From Prostheceraeus crozeri (taxonomy: Eukaryota > Platyhelminthes > Polycladida > Euryleptidae): a stretch of 64,000 nt of DNA. This document shows, piece by piece, positions 22,641-34,739 of the stretch; position 1 is the stretch's first letter; each line of letters begins with the position of its first letter. The DNA lies in NCBI GenBank assembly GCA_907163375.1, contig CAJQUW010016138.1, positions 605,524-669,523 on the forward strand. The letters are read 5' to 3'. The translations under genes and the position numbers were made by a program. Under the pieces are notes generated by a model, which made no database searches, had not been told where the DNA came from, and saw only the letters and a list, made by a program, of their open reading frames with translations.

Positions 22641-24870
22641 GGGGAGCCAGTCCCAAGTGATGCCCATATGGGCTCCCAGATTATACCAATATGGGTCTCA
22701 TATTGGCTTTACCAGTGGGTTCAAATGAGGATTGAGAGAGATATCGCTTAGCTTAAAGTCATCATCTATGAAATTTCTATTTTTCGTAATTATAAGTTGC
22801 TGACATTTTCTTACATTGATTTCCATATGGTTGTGTTCAATCCATTCGAGTACGTCGTTATATGCCACAGCAACAGGGCTAACGTGGTCTATTTTCCGAA
22901 TATTTGCCACCAACGTAATATCATCGGCATATTTCACTGTCAATTTGAAGATCCGAAATGAAATAGTTAAAGAGGATCGGCCCCACGCAAGATCCCTGTG
23001 GAATGCTGCTAGCTACTCTACCGCATGAGCTTAACAATTCTCCAGACTTCACACGAATCAATCTCGAATTCAAATAATTTTTGAAAAAATGAACAATGAA
23101 GTTATCCAAATTATCGTTCTTCATTTTTCTCAACAAGGTGTTGTGCGGAACTTTATCAAGGCCCTTTCGCAAATCAATGGTGAGGATATGGCTCGCAGTC
23201 ATATTATCATTACCCACGTTATCCACTATGAAATTTTCGATTTCTAACAGTGCGCATATCGTTGAGCTTTTTGATCGAAAGCCATACTGTGAGGTGTCAA
23301 CAAAGTGATCAAACCTATCCTTGATGCGTTTCAAATGTAACTTTTCAAAAATGCGTTCTGGAATTGGAAGGAGAGAAATGAGTCTGACGTCTCCCTATTT
23401 CGGCGGCGAGGTTTTGGGCAGCGGGATTACATGCGCAGTCTTCCATACCTTTGGCAAGTCCCCGATATTCAAGCATGCATTGAAGATGAAGCAATGAGGT
23501 TCTGCTAATTCAAATGAAAAAGTTCTCCATATGATGGCTGATACATTCCGGTTCAGGTGCTTGCTTTGAGTTCAAATTTTCCAGGTAGCGATGCACTTCT
23601 TCTGGTTTGAATTGAAAGGGAGCGGGTGCATGTTTACATTCTACCTGAATGTCATCACGCACATAGTGTGATACGACACCACTCTTTACCTCTTCAAGAA
23701 TATCTAACGGATCTCGGTTGTGTTGGCATCTAATTAGCCAGTTATTGGATTTCCTAGATTTCACATTAATTTTCGAATGAATCTGCCATACTGACTTATT
23801 TTCCGATATCATTTTCGTCCCCTGCTTCGCTTTGCTTCCAAAATAGATTCCTTAACTTTATCTCGAAGATGTCTGTAAACAACCAAATTTTTACTTCTTT
23901 AGGCTTGGTACCGTTTATTGATCAGTGCATTTATGACATTGTTCATCCACGGCGGTTGTTTAAAAGATATCTTTATCACATGGGATCAGGTCCATAGCTG
24001 CCCTTAATTTATTGTAAAAGATGTCACTCGCCTCATCCATACTTTTGTCTTTCAACGAATCGATCCAATTGAATTCACAAAGTAATGATTTTGCAGACAT
24101 TATATTTGATTAACGCAAAATTTGGAACTTTGACGTTTTTTTAAATCGAACTTCAACTTATGAGCTTGTTTGATAAACACGATTGAGTGATCACTATGCC
24201 CCAACGGAGGTAATATTCGTGGCCTTAAATAATGATCCTCAAAACAATCTGGAATAAGTGCCAAATACAATGTTGCTTCATTTCGAGTGGGTTGATCTAT
24301 AATATTCACCAGGGAGAAATTTGATACAAATATGTCAGGCTCAACACGATTAAAGTCACCCTCATAATAAAAACATGTGAAGACGGATACTGCCTCAATA
24401 TATTTTCTATAACATCTACGGCAGATAAGCATGCATTTTGCTTTTGCACTGAGTTCAATTTACCTCCGTGTGGAAAATAAATAACCACCAAAATACAGTC
24501 TATAAATTTATGTCAAGCTCTTATCGCAAGCATTTCGGTGTTATCATAATCGCACTGTTGTGCTAAGACAGTGTTTTGAAAATCGGAATAGATCCAACAA
24601 CAGATTCCTCCACCTTTACCACATGATCTATCAGAACGATGAAGAGTATAGTTTGGAACATTAATGGAAGAATCATCAACAGAAGAATCTAGCCAAGATT
24701 CCACAACACATACAAAGTCTGGCTTATTTGAAGACACGAATAATTTCAGTTCATCGATTTTGTTTTTGATGGATCTTGCGTTGATGCAGTATAATGAGGG
24801 TAGAGGAATTTCAGCTTCACGTCATTGAAATCGGACCACTCTCGGTACAATCGTACCTCTTCTTAGAACA
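22640..24870 (-). mobile_element. LINE retrotransposon (CR1/Jockey-like), decayed
   Basis: Minus strand. An apurinic-type endonuclease region lies at about 24,100-24,830 (NKPDFVCVVESWLDSSVDDS, YTLHRSDRSCGKGGGICC, LGHSDHSIVF). The reverse transcriptase is at about 22,700-23,350: YGFRSKSSTICALLEIENFI, a LTIDLRKGLDKVPH block (Asp present, usual Ala-Phe changed), IPQGSCVGPILFNYFISDL and VKYADDITLVA (YADD active site intact). The connecting part at 23,510-23,812 matches the usual linker helices (FKPEEVHRYLENLNSKQAPEP). At least three frame changes separate these pieces. The 3' end near 22,640 shows no poly-A or simple-repeat tail I can be sure of. Domain order and motifs fit the CR1/L2/Jockey group. 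Inactive. Confidence 0.8.
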
Positions 24871-25069
24871 ACATCTTCACCCGCTTGTAAAAAAGTCATC
24901 TAAAAAATAAAGGATAAAAGAGTCATCTACGTGACGACGGTAAAATATAACACCATGTCCAAGTTCTGGAACAATGAATATGTATATCAGAATATTCAGA
25001 AGTTCTGAATATAATATATCAGAATTGAGGTCATTTTTATAGTGCTCAATATCCTGCGTATAGAGCTTA

Positions 25070-26090
25070 TTAATAATAATAAAAAGTTTGGAAAAGACCT
25101 TCTTTCGTAACTGTAAGTACCTTTAGTTTCAAGGCGAACCGATCATCATACGAGTTAACAAAGGAAGGGTTATAATTTTGAATTTTAAAGTCACTTTAGT
25201 AGAAGTCTTACTGCTGGAAATTCATAGAAGTTAAGTTATGTAGAAAAAAGTTATGTAGAAAATATCTTAGGTAGGCCAACATAGAATTTTTACTTGATGG
25301 AAGAAAGTTGGAACTTTTTCCTATGTCTGCAGGTTGATATTATTTCATTCCTTTTGTTTAGCATGTTGCTGTTGTATTTTGTCAGTATGTGATATTTTTC
25401 TGCTTGACATAGTGAACAAAATCGTGTACCACTTTTATACTTCTTTGATTGTTCCAATATTTCCCATTTGACTGTAAAGGATTTATCATTTTCTTTCAGG
25501 AACCAGATGTGCTTCGACAGTGTTGTTTCATTCATATATTGATAATTTGAGAAAGATTTTTTGTGATTATTGAACCGTAACTTGAACTCATCTTCTGTTT
25601 GTCCAATGTATGTTTTCGTTTCGTTTTCACTTGTGACCGTAGCTTGATAAACGATGCACTTTTGCAAGCATTCTCCATTCATTGGGCAAGCCGTCTTATT
25701 TCGGCAGTTGCATTTTCTCAAATGTTGATTTTCGTTTTCTTTTGAAGTCAGGAGCTTATTGTTGTGTTGTTTGATCAATTGGCCCAAGTTCGGCATACAA
25801 CTGTAACTGACCTTGATTGTATTTCGATTAAATAGTTTCCGGTAACGATGACATCTTGGAAAATGGCTATCGATAAGCTGAAGGAATTTTCGTCCAATGT
25901 TTGTTTTGACGTTTTGGCTGTAAGGAGGATTAAACCATATTATTTTCCTTGTTCGTTTTCTTCTTACATTTAGTCCATGGGCCAGACCAGATATCGGTAC
26001 CACCTCGGGTCAAAAAACGAAAGTGTAATAGAAATGTTAATTGGGTCCATATAAGTTAGAAAAAGTGTGATAGCAGTCTCAGATCGGTAG
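25070..26090 (-). mobile_element. Penelope-like family 1, copy A (RT deleted)
   Basis: The minus-strand frame 25,290-26,003 (237 aa) carries the C-terminal part: NVRRKRTRKIIWFNPPYSQN, CNCRNKTACPMNGECLQKC and the GIY-YIG endonuclease start ATVTSENETKTYIGQTEDEF. The reverse transcriptase is missing; the leader region at about 26,000-26,090, shared with copy B at 30,290, joins straight to the C-terminal half. The GIY-YIG enzyme nicks target DNA to prime reverse transcription in this class. The 3' tail is the same as in copy B to about 31,985. The 237-aa frame is open throughout, so selection or recency may have preserved it. Confidence 0.85.
25107..25163 (-). ncRNA. Hammerhead-like ribozyme motif, Penelope family 1 copy A
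   Basis: On the minus strand the order is TGATGA, a GG-TTCG-CC stem-loop, GAAAC, then CTAAAGGTA. This is the hammerhead core order (CUGAUGA, stem II, GAAA, short stem III, UH cleavage site). The base before TGATGA is A where C is usual. Flanking AACT and AGTT could form stem I. Penelope-like elements are known to carry minimal hammerheads near their ends. Confidence 0.5.
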
Positions 26091-26099
26091 CTTACTCCT

Positions 26100-27114
26100 T
26101 GATTTTCACATGTTTTTGAATTTAGTGCGTCGCTATTAATTCTGGAAAATCCAACGTCGCTATTTTCTAATTAATTCCCTGTTGGCTCTAAATCCTTCGA
26201 ACTCCAATATATTTTTCATCAATTGAAAGAAAATTATCGCAACCACTTTTTGATAGGTCTGGGATGCTGATTGTGTCATTTGGGGGTCAACAGAGGACAA
26301 AAAAGCAAACAAAATGATAAGAAAATATTTTTTTGAAAAGATTGCAAATAAACCAATTTAAACTATAATGTCTACAAATGAACATGTTTTCATGAGTTCT
26401 ACGAATACATGCTGTGATGGGCAATGATTGTTGATGAATTCGGAAGAATTCTGATCGACTCATAAGTAGTATATATCGTAAAAACGCGATTTATGAATTT
26501 ATAGAAAAAATATGCACGATAACTATTTTCGCTACAAATCTAACTACTTGTTAATCCTTTCAAATACATTTGTTATTGCATGCATCGCATGCTGTCATAA
26601 CCTAGCGATGGTCAATCATTGATATCAACGTATTAAACCCCATTCCGAGTTCCCAAGATTCAGCAATTGATTTGATAATACTGAATGTCACATGTGTTTC
26701 TTACTCGTAGGATTCATTTCAGTTGCAAATCAATTGAGAGGTGAGGGGTACTTTTTGAGCTATGTAGGGTTTAAAATAACAGGCAATTGGTATCATAATA
26801 TGACATCCATATTATGATAATGTAAATCTAAGAATATTCTTTTCATAGAATGACACCATGATGAATAAAAAATGCACTAAATCCAAAAATAGGCAAATTG
26901 ATAAAGTGCGATTTGAATTGTCTTATGTCTCCTGAATGCTTGTAGCCTATATACACGAATTGCTTACCGGTGGCAGGTCTCTGTTTGTTTTGCATGCTTT
27001 GTATGTAAATACTTACGATGTTTCATGCATGTATTCATAAATGCATCCAATGCTTCTCATGCTTAGTCATTATGCTTTCATGCATGCTTTCATACATGCT
27101 TCTAATGCTCCTTC
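26100..27114. other. AT-rich interval with ATGCTT-type simple repeats
   Basis: No gene recognised. At about 26,985-27,120, words such as CATGCTT, GCATGC and ATGCTTC recur irregularly (CATGCTTTCATACATGCTTC), a degenerate short tandem repeat just ahead of the coding exon at 27.18 kb. Confidence 0.5.
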
Positions 27115-27177
27115 ATTGATCATGCTGATATCAGCCTATCAAGAATCAAGAAAGATGAAGCCGACGTTCAATTCCTT

Positions 27178-28110
27178 GTGCAGCTCATGGAAACAAGTTG
27201 GCTGAACCCAATCAAAATTGAAAATAATGAATTTGTTAGCTTGTCCAGTCCCACTGTCGCACCCTCGGATATTGCAACGGATCTCCTTGATGCTCACCGA
27301 TTCGGGGAAGAAGCTTATCAAACATTCAAACGAGAACGTCCTGAAACAAATACGCCATCCATCAAATTTCATAATAAAATAACGAAATTGAAACTGAAGA
27401 CTTTTACGAACATCACAAAGAAGAAACGCACTCAAGGCCATGCCAAGGAGGTAATTTTGAAAGCAGAAAGGAACCTGTTTGCCCACATTATTCTTGTAGC
27501 TGAAAGCAGAAGCTTACATATGGCGGATGTATTGGCTCATCCTCTCGGTCCGGTACCCTGGGCACTTGCAAATTGTGACGGGACTCTTCGCAGAACTAAC
27601 AAAGCGGCTCTGGCTAGAGAAATGGAGAAAAACACTGCCCCAGTAGAGGTCATTCCAAGCCTATCAACAACAATCATCGACGGAATGAGCGCAATTCAGA
27701 AATTCAAAGGATGTGACCAGACCTTCGCCCAGCTAACAATGTCATTGTTAGTTTATCTTCTGCATGAAGAAGCTCAAAGTCATCGAACTGACATTGTGTT
27801 CGATGTTTACAGAGAGACATCCATCAAGACTGCGGAAAGAATCAAAAGAGGATCTGAAGAAGGAATTCAGTTCAGAAGCATGGCTCCAGGACACAGAAAC
27901 CAGCAATGGCGCAGATTGCTCAGCAGTCTTTCGAGCAAAACGAGTCTGATCAAATTCCTGGTAGAGGAATGGAAGAAACCAACGTACAGAGAGAAACTTC
28001 TGGATAAAATTATTTTCGTGACCTGTGAGAATAAGTGCTTCCAAATCACAACCGAAAAATGTATGGAAGAAGCACAGTTGAATTCATCACATGAACAGGC
28101 CTGTGATTAG
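27178..28110 (+). CDS. Uncharacterised protein, large exon of an invertebrate multi-copy family
   Basis: A 310-aa frame that may extend upstream to about 27,115 (the in-frame ADISLSRIKKDEADVQFLVQ has no stop). Family-like blocks are NPIKIENNEFVSLSSPTVAP, DVLAHPLGPVPWALANCDGT, LRRTNKAALA, a DGMSAIQKFKG segment and DIVFDVYRETSIKTAER. Proteins with HPLGPLPWAL and VFDTYRETSIK blocks are common, multi-copy and uncharacterised in cnidarians and other invertebrates. Their conserved Asp residues suggest a PIN- or nuclease-like fold, but that is my inference. In relatives the chain continues with an EEADTR-type motif; here it stops just after SSHEQACD, so the exon is truncated or a splice follows. No introns or promoter were identified. 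Confidence 0.6.
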   Translation: MQLMETSWLNPIKIENNEFVSLSSPTVAPSDIATDLLDAHRFGEEAYQTFKRERPETNTPSIKFHNKITKLKLKTFTNITKKKRTQGHAKEVILKAERNLFAHIILVAESRSLHMADVLAHPLGPVPWALANCDGTLRRTNKAALAREMEKNTAPVEVIPSLSTTIIDGMSAIQKFKGCDQTFAQLTMSLLVYLLHEEAQSHRTDIVFDVYRETSIKTAERIKRGSEEGIQFRSMAPGHRNQQWRRLLSSLSSKTSLIKFLVEEWKKPTYREKLLDKIIFVTCENKCFQITTEKCMEEAQLNSSHEQACD

Positions 28111-30285
28111 CGTATGAGAAAAATTGAGGATCTTTTTGCAAAAATTTGAGGAATGGAAATGGAGTCTAGTATGATAATTGCAAGAAAAACTCCAAATTTT
28201 AGCACGGATTTTGTGCCAAACTTCGTCATGAAAGTCACAACGAAGAAGGCAACCCAGGGTTGACCACACCACACTCCACTACACTTTTTGAAGTTGTGTA
28301 TATTACAAAGGGATATTGACTTGGTCATAATCACTTCCCGCGTTATTACGAATTTAATTTGTTGCCTCAAGTATTATCTACTTAGAATGTGACGAACAGA
28401 GGATGTCAGATCAAGCTGCTGATATCGCTGTGCTTCACGTTATCGTCGTAATTCAATGATGCGTGTCAGATTTGGATACTGCAATTTTTTGAATATAGGA
28501 TATATCCTCAACTACATGCATCTGGGGCTTTGTAATGATTAATTTTTACGGACTTTAGACAAATTTGGGAGGAGAGTAACCCATAAGTATAGAAAGCTTA
28601 AAATCGTTGACGGAATGTTTGTGACTTAAAAAAGTCAGTAATTTATTATGAAGGATGCGCCACATTACACACTAATTTATTAATATTACGTTATACCGCA
28701 TAAATTTTGGTGGCTCTAGTTTGTTAGCGTTTGATCATATCGCTCCGATCTACATTCAAATGAACATGAATACTCTCATACAACACAAAACAAGTGTCGG
28801 GAACAGGCTTGCCGTTAAGTTGTTGGTCTTATCTAGGCAAAAAGTGAAAGATTATCACCTCTACTCTTTGAAGTTGCGCAGAGATATTGACATCCACATC
28901 TTACAGTGGACCCAGGTTGAAAATCTACCAACCCAGGTACTATGTGGTTCAATGTCTTAATTAATCTGAGTTGCGCATACAACGACAAGCAATGTGTGCA
29001 CTAGTTTCACACCACGCTGTGTTCAGCAAATTATGGAAACGATCCATAAGTGAATAATTCATCCAGGATAAATGTCGGTCAGCAGACCCTGGAAAACGTA
29101 GCTGCGAAAAGACTCATGGGATAGCAGAGCTTCACGCGCTTCCAACCCCCGCACGCTAGTGACCAGGGGGCAGATAGACACCAAATTTAGGGACCATCCG
29201 CTTTACCCCGTCGGATGTGTTCATGTTCAGCGGAAATAAAATGGAGGAGAGTGAGTGAAACAAACGCTTCAGTTGATAAGAGCACTGAAATCCAAGTGAG
29301 CTGGGCTACCTATATGCTATCACGTAGTGGATATAGAAGATCGATATCCATAAGTTCTTTAAGAAGTACAGGCATGCATTTGGCAACCCTATAGTCGCAG
29401 AAACATATAAAGAAGGTTGTGAAACAGGTCAAGATAATTAATGAAAATAATTGAATAAGCATTTTATAGTTGGAATTCTAAGCATTATTATGAAGTTAGA
29501 AGTAAAAAATTGCTGACAGTGTTCAAATAGGCTATACAATTTCTGTGGGTTGATCGCAGTGCTTCACTCATTAAATACGTGGAAGCATTGCACTAAGGAG
29601 TTCGACCGACAATAACTTCGGACAACTTCTCTGGTTAGCAAAATAAGTCCGGACGAACCGGAACATCTACAGTCCTGTAGTTTGCAGAAATGGAAACGAC
29701 GTGAAACAAGATCAATTCAACGTAGCAAAGTGCGTCAAGGTAACAAAATAAAAAAAAAGCTAACGACTGGTTAATTTTTGATATGCTAAATATGATTTAA
29801 AAGAAAATTATTATATCCTAAAATGTCTAAAAATTTGAAAATGCTCACTAGAAGGACAAACAACGGTTCTCCTCTCCTCATGTGTAATGAATTGGCGAGT
29901 AAGTCGCTCTTTTCAAAATTATGCTTATCACTTCCATATTGAAAAGATTTTATTTAGCAGTCTGCCCATCAGCAACTGAAAAAACAGCTCATAAAATGAT
30001 CATCGAGAAACGAACACTCTACATGTATCTGCCTACACCTTGTTCTATGTTCAAACAATAGGCCTAGTTTTATAGGCCTAATCTATGTAGCTAACTTCAG
30101 ATTACACTTGTTTTGGATATCAGAGGTACCAAATATGTAGTTTACATATCTTATGACGTATACTGATCATGTTTTAGCCACTCCGTGATGTCTTAATCTT
30201 CAGAATACAAGATGATAGTGAAAAACTCCTTTTTTATTTTTTGCAGCATGTACACATACACGTATATAAGAGCCATTATCTAACC
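28111..30285. other. No gene recognised
   Basis: About 2.2 kb without a supported gene. A slightly GC-richer patch lies at 29,130-29,240. Two TAGGCCTA palindromes occur at 30,059 and 30,073. The frame at 28,721-28,960 (79 aa) has no recognisable domain. Confidence 0.5.
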
Positions 30286-30289
30286 TTAA

Positions 30290-31990
30290 GCTACCGATCT
30301 GGCACTGCTATCACACTTTTCTGTGAAGTAGAGACATACAACTACTCAAAAAACATCATTAAGTTTATTCACCCCAGGTGGTACCGATATCGAAATTTTG
30401 GGGCTCTGGCCCAAAGACTAATTGTCATTTTGGTTATATCTCAGTGTGCTATCATGACCACTATTTTTCAGAGCATTTTGGTAATGTTTTTTACTTTGTC
30501 AAATTCAGTTTTATCAGATGATAAAAGTGTTAGCCGCTTTTCGATCATTTTTGGCAGATTGTTTAGAATCGTTGGTGGGTGATTTGAGTTTTTGTTCACA
30601 TAAATCGTTGTATTATTTGGTTTTGCATAAGGTCTGAATTTTCCTGTGGTTAGGTCGAAATGAATGTCCAGAGATTCTGTTGCTTTGATATTGTATTCAA
30701 CTGTGATTTTTAAATTGTACTTCTTGAATATTTCGATTATATCTTTCCTTGCTCGATCGCTTTCAGGACTTAATGCCTTCTTCACAATTGCTAGTCCATC
30801 GTCTCGGTAAAGTCCAATATTATGAATTCCAAATTTGTTTGTCAACTCAGATAGGAGAAATAAACCAACCAACTCACACACTTCTGCTCCGTCAAAACTC
30901 CCTTGTGTTACGTCAAATAATTCTTGGTTGTTTCTCTTGATCCAAATGTCAGTATTGTCAGGTAGCAATGATTTTCTTGCATGCAAAATTGTATTTATCT
31001 CGAGTTCGGTAATAGAGGTGAATTGCTTTGCAAATTCTATAAAATAGCTCTGAAAAATAGTGGTCATGATAGCACACTGAGATATAACCAAAATGACAAT
31101 GTAAGAAGAAAACGAACAAGGAAAATAATATGGTTTAATCCTCCTTACAGCCAAAACGTCAAAACAAACATTGGACGAAAATTCCTTCATCTTATCGATA
31201 GCCATTTTCCAAGATGTCATCGTTACCGGAAACTATTTAATCGAAATACAATCAAGGTCAGTTACAGTTGTATGTCGAACTTGGGCCAATTGATCAAACA
31301 ACACAACAATAAACTCCTGACTTCAAAAGAAAACGAAAATCAACATTTCAGAAAATGCAACTGCCGAAATAAGACGGCTTGCCCAATGAATGGAGAATGC
31401 TTGCAAAAGTGCATCGTTTATCAAGCTACGGTCACAAGTGAAAACGAAACGAAAACATACATTGGCCAAACAGAAGATGAGTTCAAGTTACGATTCAATA
31501 ATCACAAAAAATCTTTCTCAAATTATCAATATGTGAATGAAACAACACTGTCGAAGCACATCTGGTTCCTGAAAGAAAATGATAAATCCTCTACAGTCAA
31601 ATGGGAAATATTGGAACAATCAAAGAAGTATAAAAGTGGTACACGATTTTGTTCATTATGTCAAGCAGAAAAATATCGCATACTAACAAAATACAACAGC
31701 AACATGCTAAACAAAAGGAATGAAATAATATCAACCTGCAGACATAGGAAAAAGTTCCAACTTTCTTCCATCAAGTAAAAATTCTATGTTGGCCTACCTA
31801 AGATATTTTCTACATAACTTTTTTCTACATAACTTAGCTTCTATGAATTTCCAGCAGTAAGACTTCTACTAAAGTGACTTTAAAATTCAAAATTATAACC
31901 CTTCCTTTGTTAACTCGTATGATGATCGGTTCGCCTTGAAACTAAAGGTACTTATAGTTACGAAAGAAGGTCTTTTCCAAACTTTTTATT
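30290..31990 (+). mobile_element. Penelope-like family 1, copy B, with inverted RT block
   Basis: The copy begins with the family leader (GCTACCGATCTG...GGTGGTACCGATATCG). At 30,421-30,473 a 53-bp sequence starts ATTGTCATTTTGG; its exact reverse complement is at 31,048-31,100. The 574 bp between encode the end of a reverse transcriptase on the minus strand (GLYRDDGLAIVKKALS...DIHFDLTTG, with RDD in the YxDD position). From 31,100 the plus strand resumes with NVRRKRTRK and the GIY-YIG domain (frame 30,981-31,778), nearly identical to copy A. The leader and C-terminal half are therefore on one strand and the RT piece on the other, a 5'-inversion-type product. Confidence 0.85.
31909..31962 (+). 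ncRNA. Hammerhead-like ribozyme motif, Penelope family 1 copy B
   Basis: Same layout as at 25,107-25,163: TGATGA, GG-TTCG-CC hairpin, GAAAC, short stem III with GGTA. It lies in the 3' tail of the element. It is preserved in both copies. Confidence 0.5.
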
Positions 31991-32055
31991 ATATATTCAT
32001 TTAATGGGCCTACATATATTCAAATCAAAACAAATTGATTCTGTTAAAATCAATG

Positions 32056-32105
32056 TTGGTTCCAGACGCGTTTCAGAGTGTACAACTCCTTTCTCAATGG
32101 TTACA
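32056..32105 (-). ncRNA. Hammerhead-like remnant, Penelope family 2, left arm
   Basis: Mirror image of 36,473-36,522. See that entry for the motif. Confidence 0.4.
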
Positions 32106-32289
32106 CACAAAATCGAACAACAATGCTTTTATATGAGATGGATGATTTGATTACAGTTTAAAAATGGCATGATATGAAAATGTACAACAACGATCTACAG
32201 CAGTGCAAATAAAATCAATAAAATCAATTGTCGTAACAATCATTAGACGCTGTGATGTGCATAGATGTCAAAAGATACATTAGCTATTT

Positions 32290-34739
32290 ACAAATTCAAC
32301 AATAAAGGAATGGATCCGTCCCTGTTATTCATTACATTTACTGATTCTTTGATTAAAATTGATTTGAGTAATTTGTGATTGTTAGTGCACGCTATTATTC
32401 TAAAATTATTCTTGTCTATAGGGTGTGGATGCGTAGAAATTTCAGTTGGAACAGGATAGCCTTTCAAATGTTCATCAACGCGGGTAATAAGATGCCTGGA
32501 AGTTTCTCCGAAATAGACGTAGTTGCACCGTCCACAAGTGTACGAATAAGTACATTTAGCTTTAAGATCAGAGGAAACAGCATCTTCATTCCGAAAAAAA
32601 CATGGCTGTCTTTAAAGTCTGAAAAACTGGTCTAACATTTAAAGCTTTTGGTAAATTTTTGTTCAAGTCATGAACTTTCTTTTTCAGAATTTGACAATTT
32701 TCACGGATGAAAGGCAAATTCCAGTTTATAAATTTCATATTATCAGAAGTGGGCAAATGTTCTGTCTGAAGCTTTTGTTCAACTTTTTCCTTAACGTCAT
32801 TGATAGACTGCTCCTTGTAGCCGTTGTTAATGAACATGTGTCGAATTTTTTCACAGGACTGCTCATAAGTTTCAGAATCCGAAGAAATCCGTTTAGCTCG
32901 ATAAAACAGGGACCTCATAGCCGCTAGCTTATACTGCTTAGGCGCGTGGGCACAATTAGGGATGTACACTTCAGTGTTTGTATCTTTTTAGTGCCACGAG
33001 GTTTTGAGCCGATTATCAATTTTGGTAATTTTAGCATCCAAAAAACAGATGCTGTTGTTATGTTTGGTTTCCATAGTAAAACTGATATCAGTATCTAGCT
33101 TTTTGAGGAATTCAAAAAATGTCTGAGAATCCTCATAATTTTTGAAAATAGCAAAGCAGTCGTCGACATATCTTTTATAGAAGACGAAATTATTGCCATT
33201 GTACTTCTCAAACTGCGACTCAATTAAACTCATAGCAAAAGCAGCCATAGTTGGGCCAAGGTTCGATCCCATTGACATGCCATCTATCTGCCTGTAGAGA
33301 GTTTTATTAAATGAAAATAAAACATTCTTGCAAGCAATAGTCAACAAATCTCGAAGAGTGCGTTTCGAGACTGGAAGACTGTCTTCATCAATTATAGAAA
33401 TATTGTAGTCAATGGTTCTATCTACCGGGATATTAGTAAATAAGTTCGAAACGTCAAAACTGCACATGAAAAAATCATTTTCATTGCTGGTATCAACGTT
33501 TTTCAGGGCTTCGATAAACTCAAAAGTATCCTTGACGTTAAAAGATTAAGGAATGTGGTCTTTCAAAATTGAATCAAGCCACATCGACAAGTTTGAGAGA
33601 TAAGATTTTTTCATGCTTAAAATGGGACGATATGGCGGATTTCTTGAATCTTTGTGCACTTTGGGCAGCCCATACAGTCTTGCTGGTTGAGATCCTTTGG
33701 CTATTACAGCCTCATAAATAGAATCAGAAATCAATCCGTCTTTCTTAAATTTAGTTAGCTTCCGATTAAGTCTATCCTCCTCAAGGATATGGGGATCTTT
33801 CTTGGCTCTTTTATCAGGAATGTATTCCTGAAACCGCCTTGGGTCCGAGAGCAAAGAAAGCATCTTACTATGGTAAGAGTCTCTGGTGTCAATGACAATG
33901 CCGTTTCCTTTATCAAATTTGGCAACGTAAATGTTTTCCCTTCCAGCAAGATCACGAAGGCATTTCATTTTACGAGACAAGGTTTTAGCTATCTTGTGCT
34001 TAGAAAAATAACTTTTGAAAATGCTCCTCATTTGGTGAAGAACATCCTCAGAGAAATTGCCACTCTTCCTCTTGATTTGATGAGCGACTGACTCAGCCTC
34101 AGCCTTTTCTTTCTTTATAAATATTTTTTCTCTCGGCCAGCACATAGAAAAGCCCAAGTGAAGGCACTCAAGCTCGAGATCAGTGAGCTGGTAAGTAGTC
34201 AAATTTATGATATTGTTTTTACTGGTGATTTTAACAGTGGATCGTCCATTCCTCATTAATGATTGAATTTTCTTCTCTTGGACATTAGAAATAATCTTAC
34301 GAATTCTATCCATTTCAAATTTCACAAGAGAAGTGATATACTGTCTTTCGACGTCATTCAGAGAGTTAATGTGTGTCCACAACTGTTTGTTTTTGAGCTT
34401 AGCATCATTGTAAGCCTCACCTTTACACTTATGTAGCTCTTTCGTTTGGGATTTTCGAATTGCTTGCTTTTGTCCTTGGAGATGTCGGGGTATTTTGAAA
34501 GTCAGAAACTTTGGGATCAATCGTTTTCTTGCGCAGGTTTCCAAGAAAATCGATCTCCTTTCTGCTTTCACAGCTTTTTTGCCTAGACGAATTGCATGCC
34601 TTGACTTCTGCTTCAAATCGACACTCATTAATGAGTTTAAGGTCTTGAAGGATTGAGTTCCGAGAGGTTTTGGCGTTCTCATTCTCTTGTAGGTGAGAGT
34701 CTTACCATAGTAAGATGCTTTCTTTGCTCTCGGACCCAA
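32290..34739 (-). pseudogene. Penelope-like family 2 RT/GIY-YIG protein, longer copy
   Basis: Minus strand. The N-terminal region (34,739 down to about 33,900) is Lys-rich and helical (AVKAERRSIFLETCARKRL; DVERQYITSLVKFEMDRIRK). The RT follows: RLYGLPKVHKDSRNPPYRPI, FDVSNLFTNIPVDRTIDY, MSMGSNLGPTMAAF, YKRYVDDCFAIF (YVDD site) and SICFLDAKITKIDN. The C-terminal GIY-YIG domain holds YVYFGETSRHLITRVDEHLK, preceded by a CTYSCGRC Cys motif. Two in-frame stops and a poly-T frame change interrupt it, and the other arm has the same ones. The first 24 codons of the open frame belong to the opposite arm's sequence, so the true N-terminus was lost at the palindrome junction. Confidence 0.85.

Noticed and set aside
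33250-33275. GGTTCGATCCC as a tRNA T-arm
   Set aside because: It lies in the conserved RT coding sequence of the Penelope element and no cloverleaf can be drawn.
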